Assembly (NCBI GenBank): GCA_944326795.1
Contig: CALVFJ010000008.1
Span: 1 to 64,000 of the forward strand
DNA from: an uncultured Erysipelotrichaceae bacterium
GTDB taxonomy: Bacteria > Bacillota_I > Bacilli_A > Erysipelotrichales > Erysipelotrichaceae
Reading direction: 5' to 3'
Length of the DNA stretch: 64,000 bases
Under the pieces are notes generated by a model. That model saw only the letters and a list, made by a program, of their open reading frames with translations. It was not told where the DNA came from and did not search any database. The translations under genes were made by a program, and so were the position numbers. Shown here piece by piece: positions 26,451 to 34,849 of the stretch. The first letter of the stretch is position 1, and every line of letters begins with the position of its first letter.

Positions 26451-29258
26451 ATGCAGAGTAAAAAAACATCTTCTAGAAAATTTAGTTCAAATATGGTTCC
26501 GTATAATATTTTAATTGCAGTTTTAATTACATTGGTAGATTTTGGAATCATTTTTTTGATGTATTCATTAACACAGTTTTCTAACTTTAGTAAATTAATT
26601 TTTATTTTGATTAATATTTTTGTACTTTTAGTTTTATTGATGATTAATATTTTATTTATTATAAGTATAAAAAGCCGAAAGAAAAGTATTTTCAATACAA
26701 CAATAATATTAGTTGTGATATTTGCTATGATATCTGGTTATGGAACATATGCTTCGCTTAAATTAAATAAAAGTGTAGGCAAAATTGTTACAACAGGGGA
26801 ACAACAGGAAGTAGTTGAAGCTGCCGTTGTAGCTAAAAAAGACATTACTGCAGTTAGTGAACTTGATGGTAAAACTGTAGGTATTATGCCTGGGGCAACA
26901 TATACATCTATAGGGCAGTCTAATATTGATAATGCAGTAACTAGTGTAGATTATATGGAATATACTGATTTAAACTCTCTTTTTACAGCCTTGATTGCTG
27001 ATGAAATAGATGCTGCTATCATGCCAAGTAACTACTCTGGAATTTTTGAAGTCGTTGCTGGCTATGAGGAAGCATTGGAAAGCGTTGCAACAGTTGATGT
27101 ATATAGTGATACTATTTCTGTATCAGTAGATAAATCAGAAAAAGATATTACATCTGAACCAATTTCTATTCTTGTGCTTGGCGTAGATGAGGGTAGATCA
27201 GATGCAAATATGTTGGTGACCTTTAATCCGATCAGTTTAACTATTACAATGACTTCTATAGCTAGAGATAGTTATGTTCCTATTGCTTGCTACGCAGGAC
27301 AAGCAAGTGATAAATTAGGACATGCTAGAGTCCAAGGAATTCAATGTACCATAGATACTATTGAAGATTTGCTTGATATTGAAATCGATTATTATTTTGA
27401 AAGCAATTTCCAGGGCGTAGTAGATATCGTAGATGCACTAGGAGGTATTGTAATAAATAACCCTTATGAATTTACCGGTCAGAATTCATCTGATGAACGT
27501 GGCCATTATACGGTTTGGATACCTGCGGGAGAAAATGTGCCAGTAAATGGTGAACAAGCATTAGCTTTCGCGCGAGAAAGACATTTATATGCAACTGGTG
27601 ATTTCCAACGGCAAGCAAATCAGCAACAAGTTGTTACATCTATTTTGACAACAGCAATGCGTACCCGTGATTTAAATAAATTGCTAAATGTTTTGGATGC
27701 CGCAGGTGATAATATAACTACTAATATTACGGTAGATCAATTCATTGACTTATTCAATTATGTAATGAAAAAAACATCAAGGATTTATAACCAAGAAAAT
27801 ATTGAAAGTGTATTTAATATCGTTGGATCGAGGGTTACAGGATATAATTCAAGCGTTTGGTCAGAATCTGCACAATTAGCATTATCGATTGTGCGCCCGT
27901 ATGAAGGATCAATCCAAGATAATCATGATGCGATTATAAGAAATTTAAATTTAGATAGTGAAATAACAGCTCCTAAATCATTTAAATGGGATGCTAACTG
28001 GGAATTCTATGCCCCAACAATTTCTAATGAAACTTATTCAGAACAGATCATTCAATCTGAGACACCACAGTCTTACTGGTGTACAACAACTGGCGGAACA
28101 TGGAATGGATCATCATGCGCTTGCCCAGCTGGTGAATTTGTTGAAAATAAGGGATGTGTACAAGATAGCGCATCAAACTATGCTGATGTAACTTCTTGTC
28201 AAGGCGCAGGCTTTATCTGGGATGAGTCAACAAATGCTTGTGTAACGACATGCCCTGCAGGAACGACATCTGATGGCAAGTATTGTCATGCTATTAAGGC
28301 AGATCCTAGCACATATGCTAGCCAAGGCGAATGTATCACAGCAGGATATAAATGGAACGAAAACATGTGTGTAGCTTCTTGCCCAACAGGAACCGATGAT
28401 AATGATGGCGATGGTGTATGTAAAGCAACATCAAATGATTCTGCGACTAAGTATACTTTGACTGTTAGATATGCAATGAGTGATGGCAGCAAAGCACCAG
28501 AAACATATACGGGAAGTTATGCCGAAGGTGAAAGTTATTCGGTAAATAGTCCAAGTGTTTCTGGATATACACCTGATGTAGCAACAGTAAGTGGAACAAT
28601 GGGAACAAGTAATATTGATGTTACGGTTACTTACAAGAAAAATGAATCAACACCAGATCCTAATGAAACATTATGTAAAAATAGTGGAGGAACATGGAAT
28701 AATGGTGCATGTTCATGTCCAAACGGACAAACATGGGATAACACAAATGGCTGTATCGTGAAAGAAACCGAAGAACAGAAATGTAAAAATAATGGCGGTG
28801 AATGGATAAATGGTCAGTGTGTGTATAAGTCAGAAGAACAAAAAGCATGTGAGACGCAAGGAGGTACATGGAGCAATAATACATGTACATGTCCAAACGG
28901 TGGCGTTTGGAATTCAGGAACAAAAGCTTGTGAGGCAGCAAAGACCGAAGAACAGTTATGCGCTGAAAAAGGTGGATATTGGTATAATGGATCATGTTTA
29001 ACTGACCAAAATCAAATAACTTGCATAAAAGGTGGAGGTGTATGGGCTAATTCAGCATGTAGCTGTAGTGATCCAAACTCTACTTGGGATGGAAGTGCTT
29101 GTGTTCCAAAGCAACCAGAGGGTAATACAGGAGAAAGCGGAGGAGATGGTAATGGAAATCAGCCAACTCTATCAACTTATTCGCAAAATTTATTAGAAAA
29201 TAATAAATTAAGTTTGATTGAATATATCTTTAAGAACCTAACATTCATAAATAAATAA
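26451..29258 (+). CDS. Very large LytR-CpsA-Psr (LCP) protein with solute-binding-like, MucBP-like and Cys-rich regions
   Basis: A 935-aa protein with three N-terminal membrane segments. A region at about 125-230 (LDGKTVGIMPGATYTSIGQ) looks like one lobe of a periplasmic solute-binding domain. The LCP catalytic domain follows at about 238-400 (ILVLGVDEGRSDANML; SIARDSYV; GEQALAFARERH). After residue 530 come eight Cys-rich modules of the form C-x3-GG-x-W-x(4-6)-C-x-CP-x-G, interrupted by a MucBP-like repeat at about 666-730. LCP enzymes attach undecaprenyl-linked wall polymers to peptidoglycan. The tail is far longer than the usual LCP C terminus. It has no LPxTG signal. A terminator follows. 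Confidence 0.85.
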   Translation: MQSKKTSSRKFSSNMVPYNILIAVLITLVDFGIIFLMYSLTQFSNFSKLIFILINIFVLLVLLMINILFIISIKSRKKSIFNTTIILVVIFAMISGYGTYASLKLNKSVGKIVTTGEQQEVVEAAVVAKKDITAVSELDGKTVGIMPGATYTSIGQSNIDNAVTSVDYMEYTDLNSLFTALIADEIDAAIMPSNYSGIFEVVAGYEEALESVATVDVYSDTISVSVDKSEKDITSEPISILVLGVDEGRSDANMLVTFNPISLTITMTSIARDSYVPIACYAGQASDKLGHARVQGIQCTIDTIEDLLDIEIDYYFESNFQGVVDIVDALGGIVINNPYEFTGQNSSDERGHYTVWIPAGENVPVNGEQALAFARERHLYATGDFQRQANQQQVVTSILTTAMRTRDLNKLLNVLDAAGDNITTNITVDQFIDLFNYVMKKTSRIYNQENIESVFNIVGSRVTGYNSSVWSESAQLALSIVRPYEGSIQDNHDAIIRNLNLDSEITAPKSFKWDANWEFYAPTISNETYSEQIIQSETPQSYWCTTTGGTWNGSSCACPAGEFVENKGCVQDSASNYADVTSCQGAGFIWDESTNACVTTCPAGTTSDGKYCHAIKADPSTYASQGECITAGYKWNENMCVASCPTGTDDNDGDGVCKATSNDSATKYTLTVRYAMSDGSKAPETYTGSYAEGESYSVNSPSVSGYTPDVATVSGTMGTSNIDVTVTYKKNESTPDPNETLCKNSGGTWNNGACSCPNGQTWDNTNGCIVKETEEQKCKNNGGEWINGQCVYKSEEQKACETQGGTWSNNTCTCPNGGVWNSGTKACEAAKTEEQLCAEKGGYWYNGSCLTDQNQITCIKGGGVWANSACSCSDPNSTWDGSACVPKQPEGNTGESGGDGNGNQPTLSTYSQNLLENNKLSLIEYIFKNLTFINK
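28071..29130 (+). repeat. Cys-rich module repeat array within the LCP gene
   Basis: Eight imperfect modules are encoded here. Most contain Gly-Gly, one Trp and two to four Cys in fixed order, for example CKNSGGTWNNGACSCPNG and CETQGGTWSNNTCTCPNG. Three modules precede and five follow the MucBP-like repeat. They look like products of internal duplication. Confidence 0.8.
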
Positions 29259-29264
29259 GAAAAG

Positions 29265-29306
29265 GCTGTTTTACGCATCTAAAGATGTGTAAACAGCTTT
29301 TTTATG
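29265..29306 (+). terminator. Rho-independent terminator after the LCP gene
   Basis: GCTGTTTTACGCATC pairs with GATGTGTAAACAGC around TAAA with one bulge, followed by a T run. Confidence 0.85.
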
Positions 29307-29342
29307 ATACAATAAATAAGGTTAAAAGGAGATATTTATAAT

Positions 29343-30242
29343 ATGAAAGGTATCATTCTTGCAGGAGGAAGCGGGACCAGATTATACCCGATCACAAAAG
29401 TAACAAGCAAACAATTATTACCAATATATGATAAGCCGATGATTTACTACCCATTATCTACATTGATGTTGGCAGGAATAAGAGAAATTTTGATCATTAG
29501 TACGCCACATGATCTGCCAAATTTTGAACGGTTATTGGGAGATGGCAGTCAGTTTGGGGTAAGCTTTTCTTATAAGGTGCAAGAACAGCCAAATGGTTTG
29601 GCTCAAGCTTTTGTCATTGGAGAGGAATTCATTGGCGATGATGATGTATGTTTGGTGCTAGGTGATAATATCTTCTATGGACATAAATTTGGTACGACCT
29701 TGCGTAAGGCTGCTAATAATAAAGGACGAGCAACCGTGTTTGGTATTCACGTAAATGATCCAGAACGTTTTGGGGTCGTTGAGTTTGATGGTAGCGGTAA
29801 AGTGCTATCATTGGAAGAAAAGCCTTCGTATCCGCGTAGTAATTATGCAGTAGTTGGCTTATATTTCTATGATAATCGGGTGGTGGAATATGCTAAACAG
29901 CTTAAACCAAGCGCAAGAGGTGAGTATGAGATTACCGATCTAAATAAGATCTATTTAGCAAATGGCGAACTAGATTGTGAATTACTAGGACGTGGTTTTA
30001 CTTGGTTAGATACAGGAACGGTTGAATCTTTGGCACAGGCTAGCAATTATGTAAAGATCATTGAAGATGTCCAAGGTATCAAGATCAGTGTTCCGGAAGA
30101 AATTGCTTATTATAATAAATGGATAAATGAAGAAGAAATGCTGAAAGCAGCCGAAAGCTATGGCAAGAGCCCTTATGGGGAACATTTACGCAGGGTTGTC
30201 AGCGGTGCAGTACAGACAACATATAACAAAGGTGGTAAATAG
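29343..30242 (+). CDS. rmlA: Glucose-1-phosphate thymidylyltransferase
   Basis: A 299-aa enzyme that makes dTDP-glucose from dTTP and glucose-1-phosphate in the cytoplasm. The signature [17 protein letters not shown] is at residues 8-24, with the following [18 protein letters not shown] region, LGDN and the EEKP stretch all intact and the length normal for the family. It opens a four-gene precursor operon (rmlA, SDR, rmlB, glf) after a terminator. TACAAT, a possible -10 box, lies near 29308. Codon use returns here to the ATC-rich style. Confidence 0.95.
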   Translation: MKGIILAGGSGTRLYPITKVTSKQLLPIYDKPMIYYPLSTLMLAGIREILIISTPHDLPNFERLLGDGSQFGVSFSYKVQEQPNGLAQAFVIGEEFIGDDDVCLVLGDNIFYGHKFGTTLRKAANNKGRATVFGIHVNDPERFGVVEFDGSGKVLSLEEKPSYPRSNYAVVGLYFYDNRVVEYAKQLKPSARGEYEITDLNKIYLANGELDCELLGRGFTWLDTGTVESLAQASNYVKIIEDVQGIKISVPEEIAYYNKWINEEEMLKAAESYGKSPYGEHLRRVVSGAVQTTYNKGGK

Positions 30243-31129
30243 TGAAGGTAATATTTATAGGTTGTGGATATTTAGGATATAATTTAAGCAAAGGATTATT
30301 AAATAAATATGATGTATCGATCTTAGGTATCGAAAGTCCTTATGTCGAGCATTCACCTTGGTTTAGATATGCTGATGTATTTGATATGGGAACAATGATC
30401 AATCAAGATCTGCAGGATGCTATCGTTATTGATACAGTAAGCTTGGTAGGAAATAGGACAACTAGCGATGATCCAGAACGCTTGTTGCGTAATATAAAAT
30501 ATAAATATCAAGGCTTGTTAGATGTTTTAAAAGCTAAAGGGGTCAAGCGTTATATCTTTTTTAGCAGTGGGGGAACGATCTATGGCGATAGCGCAGAACC
30601 AATCAAAGAAGATCATGTTTTGAACCCTAAAAGCTTATATGGCAAAAGCAAGATGATGCTAGAAGAGTTGATCAAAGCAAGCGGAATTGATTATTTGATC
30701 TTAAGACCTTCTAATCCTTTTGGTGGTTTTCAAGTAACTAATGGTCAAGGGGTCATTCCAATCTTGATCAATAAGGCATTAGATCAAGAAGCATTTGATA
30801 TGTATGTTGAAAAAGACAGCGTTAGAGATTATTTTTATATCGATGATTTCGTTGATATCTTGGATAAACTTATTGCCAAAGATATTTCTAAAGAAACCCT
30901 GAATGTAGGATCAGGGATTGCCACTTCTTTGCAAGATGTCATCGATTGCGTAGAAAAATGTACTAAGCAAAAGATCATCATCAATGAAGTGGAAAAAGAT
31001 GAAACAGCCGTCAAAAGCATCGTTTTAGATATCAGCAAGCTGAAAAAATTGATAGATCATGAAAATAGCGTTAGTTTAGAAGAAGGAATCAAATTAGAAA
31101 CGGAAAGAATAGAAAGAGGAAGAGAATGA
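30242..31129 (+). CDS. NAD(P)-dependent sugar epimerase/reductase (extended SDR)
   Basis: A 295-aa extended short-chain dehydrogenase. GCGYLG at residues 7-12 binds the nucleotide, FSSGGTIYG and the YGKSK catalytic Tyr-Lys pair are present, and RPSNPFGG follows. The GTG start overlaps the rmlA stop and the TGA overlaps the rmlB ATG. Its place between rmlA and rmlB suggests it reduces or epimerises the 4-keto-6-deoxy product of RmlB, for example to dTDP-fucose. It is not a typical RmlD, and rmlC is absent from the window. The exact product is unknown. Confidence 0.75.
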   Translation: MKVIFIGCGYLGYNLSKGLLNKYDVSILGIESPYVEHSPWFRYADVFDMGTMINQDLQDAIVIDTVSLVGNRTTSDDPERLLRNIKYKYQGLLDVLKAKGVKRYIFFSSGGTIYGDSAEPIKEDHVLNPKSLYGKSKMMLEELIKASGIDYLILRPSNPFGGFQVTNGQGVIPILINKALDQEAFDMYVEKDSVRDYFYIDDFVDILDKLIAKDISKETLNVGSGIATSLQDVIDCVEKCTKQKIIINEVEKDETAVKSIVLDISKLKKLIDHENSVSLEEGIKLETERIERGRE

Positions 31130-32148
31130 AGATATTAGTAACAGGTGGTGCCGGTTTTATCGGCGGAAATTTTGCTCACTATATGACCAATACCTATCCT
31201 GAAGATCAGATCGTGGTGCTGGATGCATTAACATATGCCGGTAACTTGGAGACATTGGAACCAATCATGGATAAACCAAATTTCAAGTTTATCAAAGGAG
31301 ATATTCGTGATAGGTCTTTTATCGATGATTTATTTGCTAAGGAAAAATTTGATATCGTGGTTAATTTTGCTGCTGAGAGCCATGTTGATCGCAGTATTGA
31401 AAACCCTGGCCTTTTTGTGGAAACCAATGTCATGGGCGTACAAGTATTGTTGGATGCGTCACTTAAATATGGCGTGAAACGTTATCATCAGGTGTCTACG
31501 GATGAGGTATATGGTGATTTGCCGCTTGATCGAAAGGATCTGATGTTTACTGAAGAAACACCTTTGCATACTTCTAGTCCTTATAGTGCTTCTAAAGCTA
31601 GTGCTGATTTACTGGTATTGGCATATCATCGAACCTTTAAATTGCCAGTAACTATCAGCCGTTGTTCCAACAACTATGGACCATACCATTTTCCTGAAAA
31701 GCTTATTCCTTTGATGATCAGCCGCGCTTTGGCTGATGAAAGCTTGCCGGTATATGGCAAAGGTGAGAATGTTCGCGATTGGCTGCATGTGCATGATCAT
31801 TGCACCGCTATCGATCTAGTTATCAGAAAAGGCCGTGAAGGTGAAGTATATAATATTGGTGGTCATAACGAAAGAACTAATTTAGAGGTCGTTAAGACCA
31901 TCTTAAAACAATTAGGTAAACCGGAAAGCTTGATCCATTTTGTTACTGATCGTCCAGGTCATGATCTGCGTTATGCAATCGATCCAACAAAGATCGAGAA
32001 TGAATTAGGCTGGAAGCCAGTTTATAATTTTGATACTGGCATCAAGCAAACGATCGAATGGTATCTAAATAATAAGACCTGGTGGGAAAACATCATCAGT
32101 GGCGAATATCAGGAATACTATGCCAAGATGTATAAAGATCGTCAATAA
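31126..32148 (+). CDS. rmlB: dTDP-glucose 4,6-dehydratase
   Basis: A 340-aa extended SDR with GGAGFIGGNF at 7-16, the TDEVYGDL stretch and YSASKASAD with the catalytic Tyr and Lys. The length and motifs are those of RmlB, which converts dTDP-glucose to dTDP-4-keto-6-deoxyglucose. It overlaps the SDR gene by four bases and is followed within 15 bases by glf. Confidence 0.95.
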   Translation: MKILVTGGAGFIGGNFAHYMTNTYPEDQIVVLDALTYAGNLETLEPIMDKPNFKFIKGDIRDRSFIDDLFAKEKFDIVVNFAAESHVDRSIENPGLFVETNVMGVQVLLDASLKYGVKRYHQVSTDEVYGDLPLDRKDLMFTEETPLHTSSPYSASKASADLLVLAYHRTFKLPVTISRCSNNYGPYHFPEKLIPLMISRALADESLPVYGKGENVRDWLHVHDHCTAIDLVIRKGREGEVYNIGGHNERTNLEVVKTILKQLGKPESLIHFVTDRPGHDLRYAIDPTKIENELGWKPVYNFDTGIKQTIEWYLNNKTWWENIISGEYQEYYAKMYKDRQ

Positions 32149-32162
32149 GGAGGAAGCAAGAT

Positions 32163-33320
32163 ATGAGTTATGATGTAATTGTCGTAGGAGCTGGATTTGC
32201 AGGAAGCGTTATTGCGCAAAAGTTTACAGCTGATGGCAAAAAAGTCTTGGTCATCGAATCAAGAAAACATATCGGTGGTAACATGTATGACTATATTGAT
32301 GAAAATGGAGTCAATCGTCATCAATATGGGCCACATATCTTCCATACCAACAGCAAGCGGGTCGTTGATTATCTAAGCAATTTTACCCAATGGTATCCTT
32401 ATGTGCATCGGGTATTAGGTAATGTCAATGGGCATATCGTACCGATTCCTTTTAACTTAAGATCGATTGAAGAATCATTCGAGGCTGATAAGGCAGAAAG
32501 ATTGAAAAAAGTCTTGGTTGATAGCTATGGCATGGATAAGAAAGTTCCTATCTTGCAATTACGGCAAAATAAGGATCCTAATGTCGTAGAATTAGCTAAT
32601 TATATCTATGAATATGTTTTTAAATACTATACGATGAAGCAATGGGGGCTAACGGTAGAACAGATCGATCCTGAAGTAACCAATCGAGTACCGGTAAATG
32701 TTAGCTATGATGATCGCTATTTTGCTGATGAATATCAGATCATGCCTAAGGAAGGCTATACTAAGATCTTTGAAAAGATGCTTTCTGGGGTTGAGGTATG
32801 GTTGGATACCAAGGCAAATGATGTCTTACGTGTAGATACTGACAATAAGAAGATCTATTTTAAAGATGAAGAATTTAAGGGTATCGTCGTTTATACCGGT
32901 GCCGTTGATGAGCTGTTGGATTATCGTTTGGGAGAATTGCCATATCGTTCTTTGCGATTTGAAATTGAAACACATGATGGTCAGTACCAACAAGCAACAA
33001 CGATCAATTATCCTACGCCGCATAGTCAAAATGCCTTTACAAGAATTACGGAATATAAATTGATGATGGAAAATTATCCACAGGATAAGACAACGATCGC
33101 TATCGAATATCCATTGGCTTATGATCGTAAGGCTTATGAAGGAAATATTCCTTACTATCCGATCTTTACGTTGGATAATCAGGCTAAATATGAACGCTAT
33201 TGTGATTTGCTAAATGGTATCGATAATTTATATCTTTTAGGACGCTTGGCAGAATATAAGTATTACAATATGGATGCCATCGTTGATAAAGCTTTAGATT
33301 TATATGAAAATATTAAATAA
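32163..33320 (+). CDS. glf: UDP-galactopyranose mutase
   Basis: A 385-aa flavoenzyme with GAGFAGSVIAQ (FAD site), the GGNMYDY and HQYGPHIFHT stretches and the C-terminal LAEYKYYNMD motif of Glf. It converts UDP-galactopyranose to UDP-galactofuranose, so the surface polymer probably contains galactofuranose. GGAGGAAG precedes the ATG. It is the last gene of the precursor operon, and a perfect 12-bp terminator follows. Confidence 0.96.
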   Translation: MSYDVIVVGAGFAGSVIAQKFTADGKKVLVIESRKHIGGNMYDYIDENGVNRHQYGPHIFHTNSKRVVDYLSNFTQWYPYVHRVLGNVNGHIVPIPFNLRSIEESFEADKAERLKKVLVDSYGMDKKVPILQLRQNKDPNVVELANYIYEYVFKYYTMKQWGLTVEQIDPEVTNRVPVNVSYDDRYFADEYQIMPKEGYTKIFEKMLSGVEVWLDTKANDVLRVDTDNKKIYFKDEEFKGIVVYTGAVDELLDYRLGELPYRSLRFEIETHDGQYQQATTINYPTPHSQNAFTRITEYKLMMENYPQDKTTIAIEYPLAYDRKAYEGNIPYYPIFTLDNQAKYERYCDLLNGIDNLYLLGRLAEYKYYNMDAIVDKALDLYENIK

Positions 33321-33350
33321 GCAAAGTGTAAAAAACTTTGCTTATTTTTT
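33316..33350 (+). terminator. Rho-independent terminator after glf
   Basis: AATAAGCAAAGT pairs perfectly with ACTTTGCTTATT around a 7-base loop, followed by T residues. The glf stop codon lies in the left arm. Confidence 0.9.
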
Positions 33351-33360
33351 AAAATAATGG

Positions 33361-33389
33361 TTGACATGACGGTTAGCTAATGCTAACAT
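33361..33389 (+). promoter_or_regulatory. Possible promoter overlapping the large inverted repeat
   Basis: TTGACA (33361-33366), a 17-base spacer and TAACAT (33384-33389) form a plausible promoter. The -10 box and half of the spacer lie inside the left arm of the inverted repeat, as in a repressor-controlled promoter. No coding gene follows on the plus strand before the terminator at 33606. Confidence 0.45.
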
Positions 33390-33409
33390 ATAGTTAGCAT
33401 TAGCTAACC
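33371..33409. repeat. Perfect 17-bp inverted repeat (operator-like)
   Basis: GGTTAGCTAATGCTAAC and GTTAGCATTAGCTAACC are exact reverse complements separated by ATATA. Each arm is itself nearly palindromic (GTTAGC-TAAT-GCTAAC), so the site can also be read as two tandem dyads. There is no T run, so it is not a terminator. Confidence 0.9.
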
Positions 33410-33605
33410 TAGTAATAGTCTCCTCATCTTTATACATCCATAAAGATACTAGTGCATGTTAGACGAATGCTTCCTTGATAATCTTGATGATATATTTATC
33501 TAAATGATAAAAAGCGCATATATCATCAATCATAACTTGAAGCAAGCTTTATTTACCTTGATCAACCACTTAGTCTTTCCTTTTAATTATCTTGCTTTAA
33601 GTTTC
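33410..33605. other. Gene-poor stretch: leader, small RNA or decayed minus-strand gene
   Basis: No intact gene is visible. Read on the minus strand from about 33560 to 33340, one frame gives protein-like text (MIDDICAFYHLDKYIIKII, then LWMYKDEETITRLANANYM and LANRHVNHYFKK) broken by two stop codons, as in a gene remnant. Read on the plus strand, a promoter-like site at 33361 and a terminator at 33606-33636 would frame a transcript of about 240 bases. The sequence alone does not decide. Confidence 0.4.
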
Positions 33606-33636
33606 GCTCTTTGTTTAGATGCAAAGAGCTTTTTTT
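33606..33636 (+). terminator. Rho-independent terminator with no evident gene
   Basis: GCTCTTTG pairs with CAAAGAGC around TTTAGATG and is followed by seven T residues on the plus strand. It is a second plus-strand terminator 260 bases after that of glf, which hints at a short transcript in between. Confidence 0.8.
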
Positions 33637-33644
33637 ATGCAAAG

Positions 33645-33667
33645 AAAAAGATGCTAGGCATCTTTTT
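33645..33667 (-). terminator. Terminator of the minus-strand GT-B-like gene
   Basis: AAAAAGATG pairs with CATCTTTTT around a 5-base loop that contains the stop codon of the gene at 33654. Confidence 0.65.
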
Positions 33668-34748
33668 GGTTGGCTAAGATGATTTCTTTGATCTTTTGGC
33701 ATCCGCCGAATTGTTGGAAGTATGTAGCTAGTTCCTGCATGTTTTTTTGATATTTATGATCGTCGACCAAGGCCTTGAAATCCTCATAGATATATTTTAC
33801 GCTGAACAAGCTTTGACTTAAACGAAAGGCCCCGTTATTCTTGTACATGATACTGGCATTAGCCTGATGTGGATAAAAGTTATTGGTGATGATGATCTGG
33901 GGGATACGATATTGTAAAGCTAGGTAGGTATTGATATCGCTGCCATCATGGATAAAGACGCAGGCATCCTTTAAGACCGATGACATGATCAGATTATCTG
34001 CAACATGAAAGTTATAGGCTTGTAAACTTAGTCGTGGGCTATACATCTGTACATCATATGGACTATGCATGAAAGCTTCTTTGATGATCTTTAGTTGTTT
34101 ATTTTCTGAAATGATCGCGTTTGCTAGATTGACCACGATCTTCTTATCGTAGCTGCTGCAGATATCATCTAGATCTTCGCCAACGAAGGTAGTTTTATCA
34201 TCCATAGGAATTGGTTGGTAATTTAGTGATGAAAAAATAAAGCGATGATCGAGCTTTTCATAAAATTCATTCAATGATAAGACCTGTGGCAATTGATAAT
34301 ATGATAAGATGCGATTCAAAGCGCTGATGCCTTTGGCATAGATGGTCTTACGGTGCAAATAATAGCTGTATGTCCCATAGCATTTAGTGTTGGTCAGCTG
34401 GGCAGCGATGATCGCATTGAGATTATAATGGCTATAGATGGCATCAGGCTTATATTCCTTGATAGCTTTGATCATCGTTTCGATTTCTTCGATGCAGGTA
34501 ATTTTATCTAGCATCTTATAATGATATAAGAATTCATCAAAGCTTTTGATTTCTAGCTTATTGTTTTGATTCAAACGGAATGAAGAATAGCGAATGTTCT
34601 TGATCAGAAAAAAAGGAATGTTCTTATTATGGTATTCGGGATTGCCCATGATGGCGGCATTATCAAAAGCCTGGGCCAGACGTTTTATCTTATGGGCACA
34701 GGAAAGATTTTTGCTGATGTAATTCATAGGTGCAATTAATATTTTCAT
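33654..34748 (-). CDS. Putative GT-B glycosyltransferase (GT1-like)
   Basis: A 364-aa soluble protein. The C-terminal region DACVFIHDGSDINTYLALQYRIPQ resembles the donor site of GT1/MurG-like enzymes (HxG-x-N-T-x-EAL-x-x-x-xPQ), and the N-terminal half fits the acceptor domain. Similarity is weak and the assignment is tentative. It is monocistronic, between two plus-strand units. There is no Shine-Dalgarno before the ATG at 34748, and a TATACT box on the minus strand ends about six bases before it, so the mRNA may be leaderless. Confidence 0.55.
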   Translation of the reverse strand: MKILIAPMNYISKNLSCAHKIKRLAQAFDNAAIMGNPEYHNKNIPFFLIKNIRYSSFRLNQNNKLEIKSFDEFLYHYKMLDKITCIEEIETMIKAIKEYKPDAIYSHYNLNAIIAAQLTNTKCYGTYSYYLHRKTIYAKGISALNRILSYYQLPQVLSLNEFYEKLDHRFIFSSLNYQPIPMDDKTTFVGEDLDDICSSYDKKIVVNLANAIISENKQLKIIKEAFMHSPYDVQMYSPRLSLQAYNFHVADNLIMSSVLKDACVFIHDGSDINTYLALQYRIPQIIITNNFYPHQANASIMYKNNGAFRLSQSLFSVKYIYEDFKALVDDHKYQKNMQELATYFQQFGGCQKIKEIILANQKDA

Positions 34749-34794
34749 GCCATAAGTATATCATATTTGTCCTTGAGTATTTATAAGAAATCAA

Positions 34795-34823
34795 TTGCAA
34801 ACTTTGATTTTGTTAGATATCAT
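34795..34823 (+). promoter_or_regulatory. Promoter of the pyrophosphatase gene
   Basis: TTGCAA, a 17-base spacer and TATCAT lie 26 bases before the start codon at 34850. GAAGGAGC lies between as ribosome site. Confidence 0.6.
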
Positions 34824-34849
34824 ATTTATATGAAGGAGCTCTTTAGAAA

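Noticed and set aside
28660-28995. Minus-strand open frame opposite the LCP Cys-rich repeats
   Set aside because: It arises from the repetitive coding sequence; its low-complexity Tyr/His/Met text is not protein-like.
28071-29130. CRISPR-like or DNA-level repeats in the LCP tail
   Set aside because: Repeat units are irregular in length, in frame and conserved as amino acids, so they are protein modules.
33371-33409. Transposon end or attachment site
   Set aside because: The two arms are only 5 bases apart, with no transposase or integrase gene and no flanking direct repeat seen.
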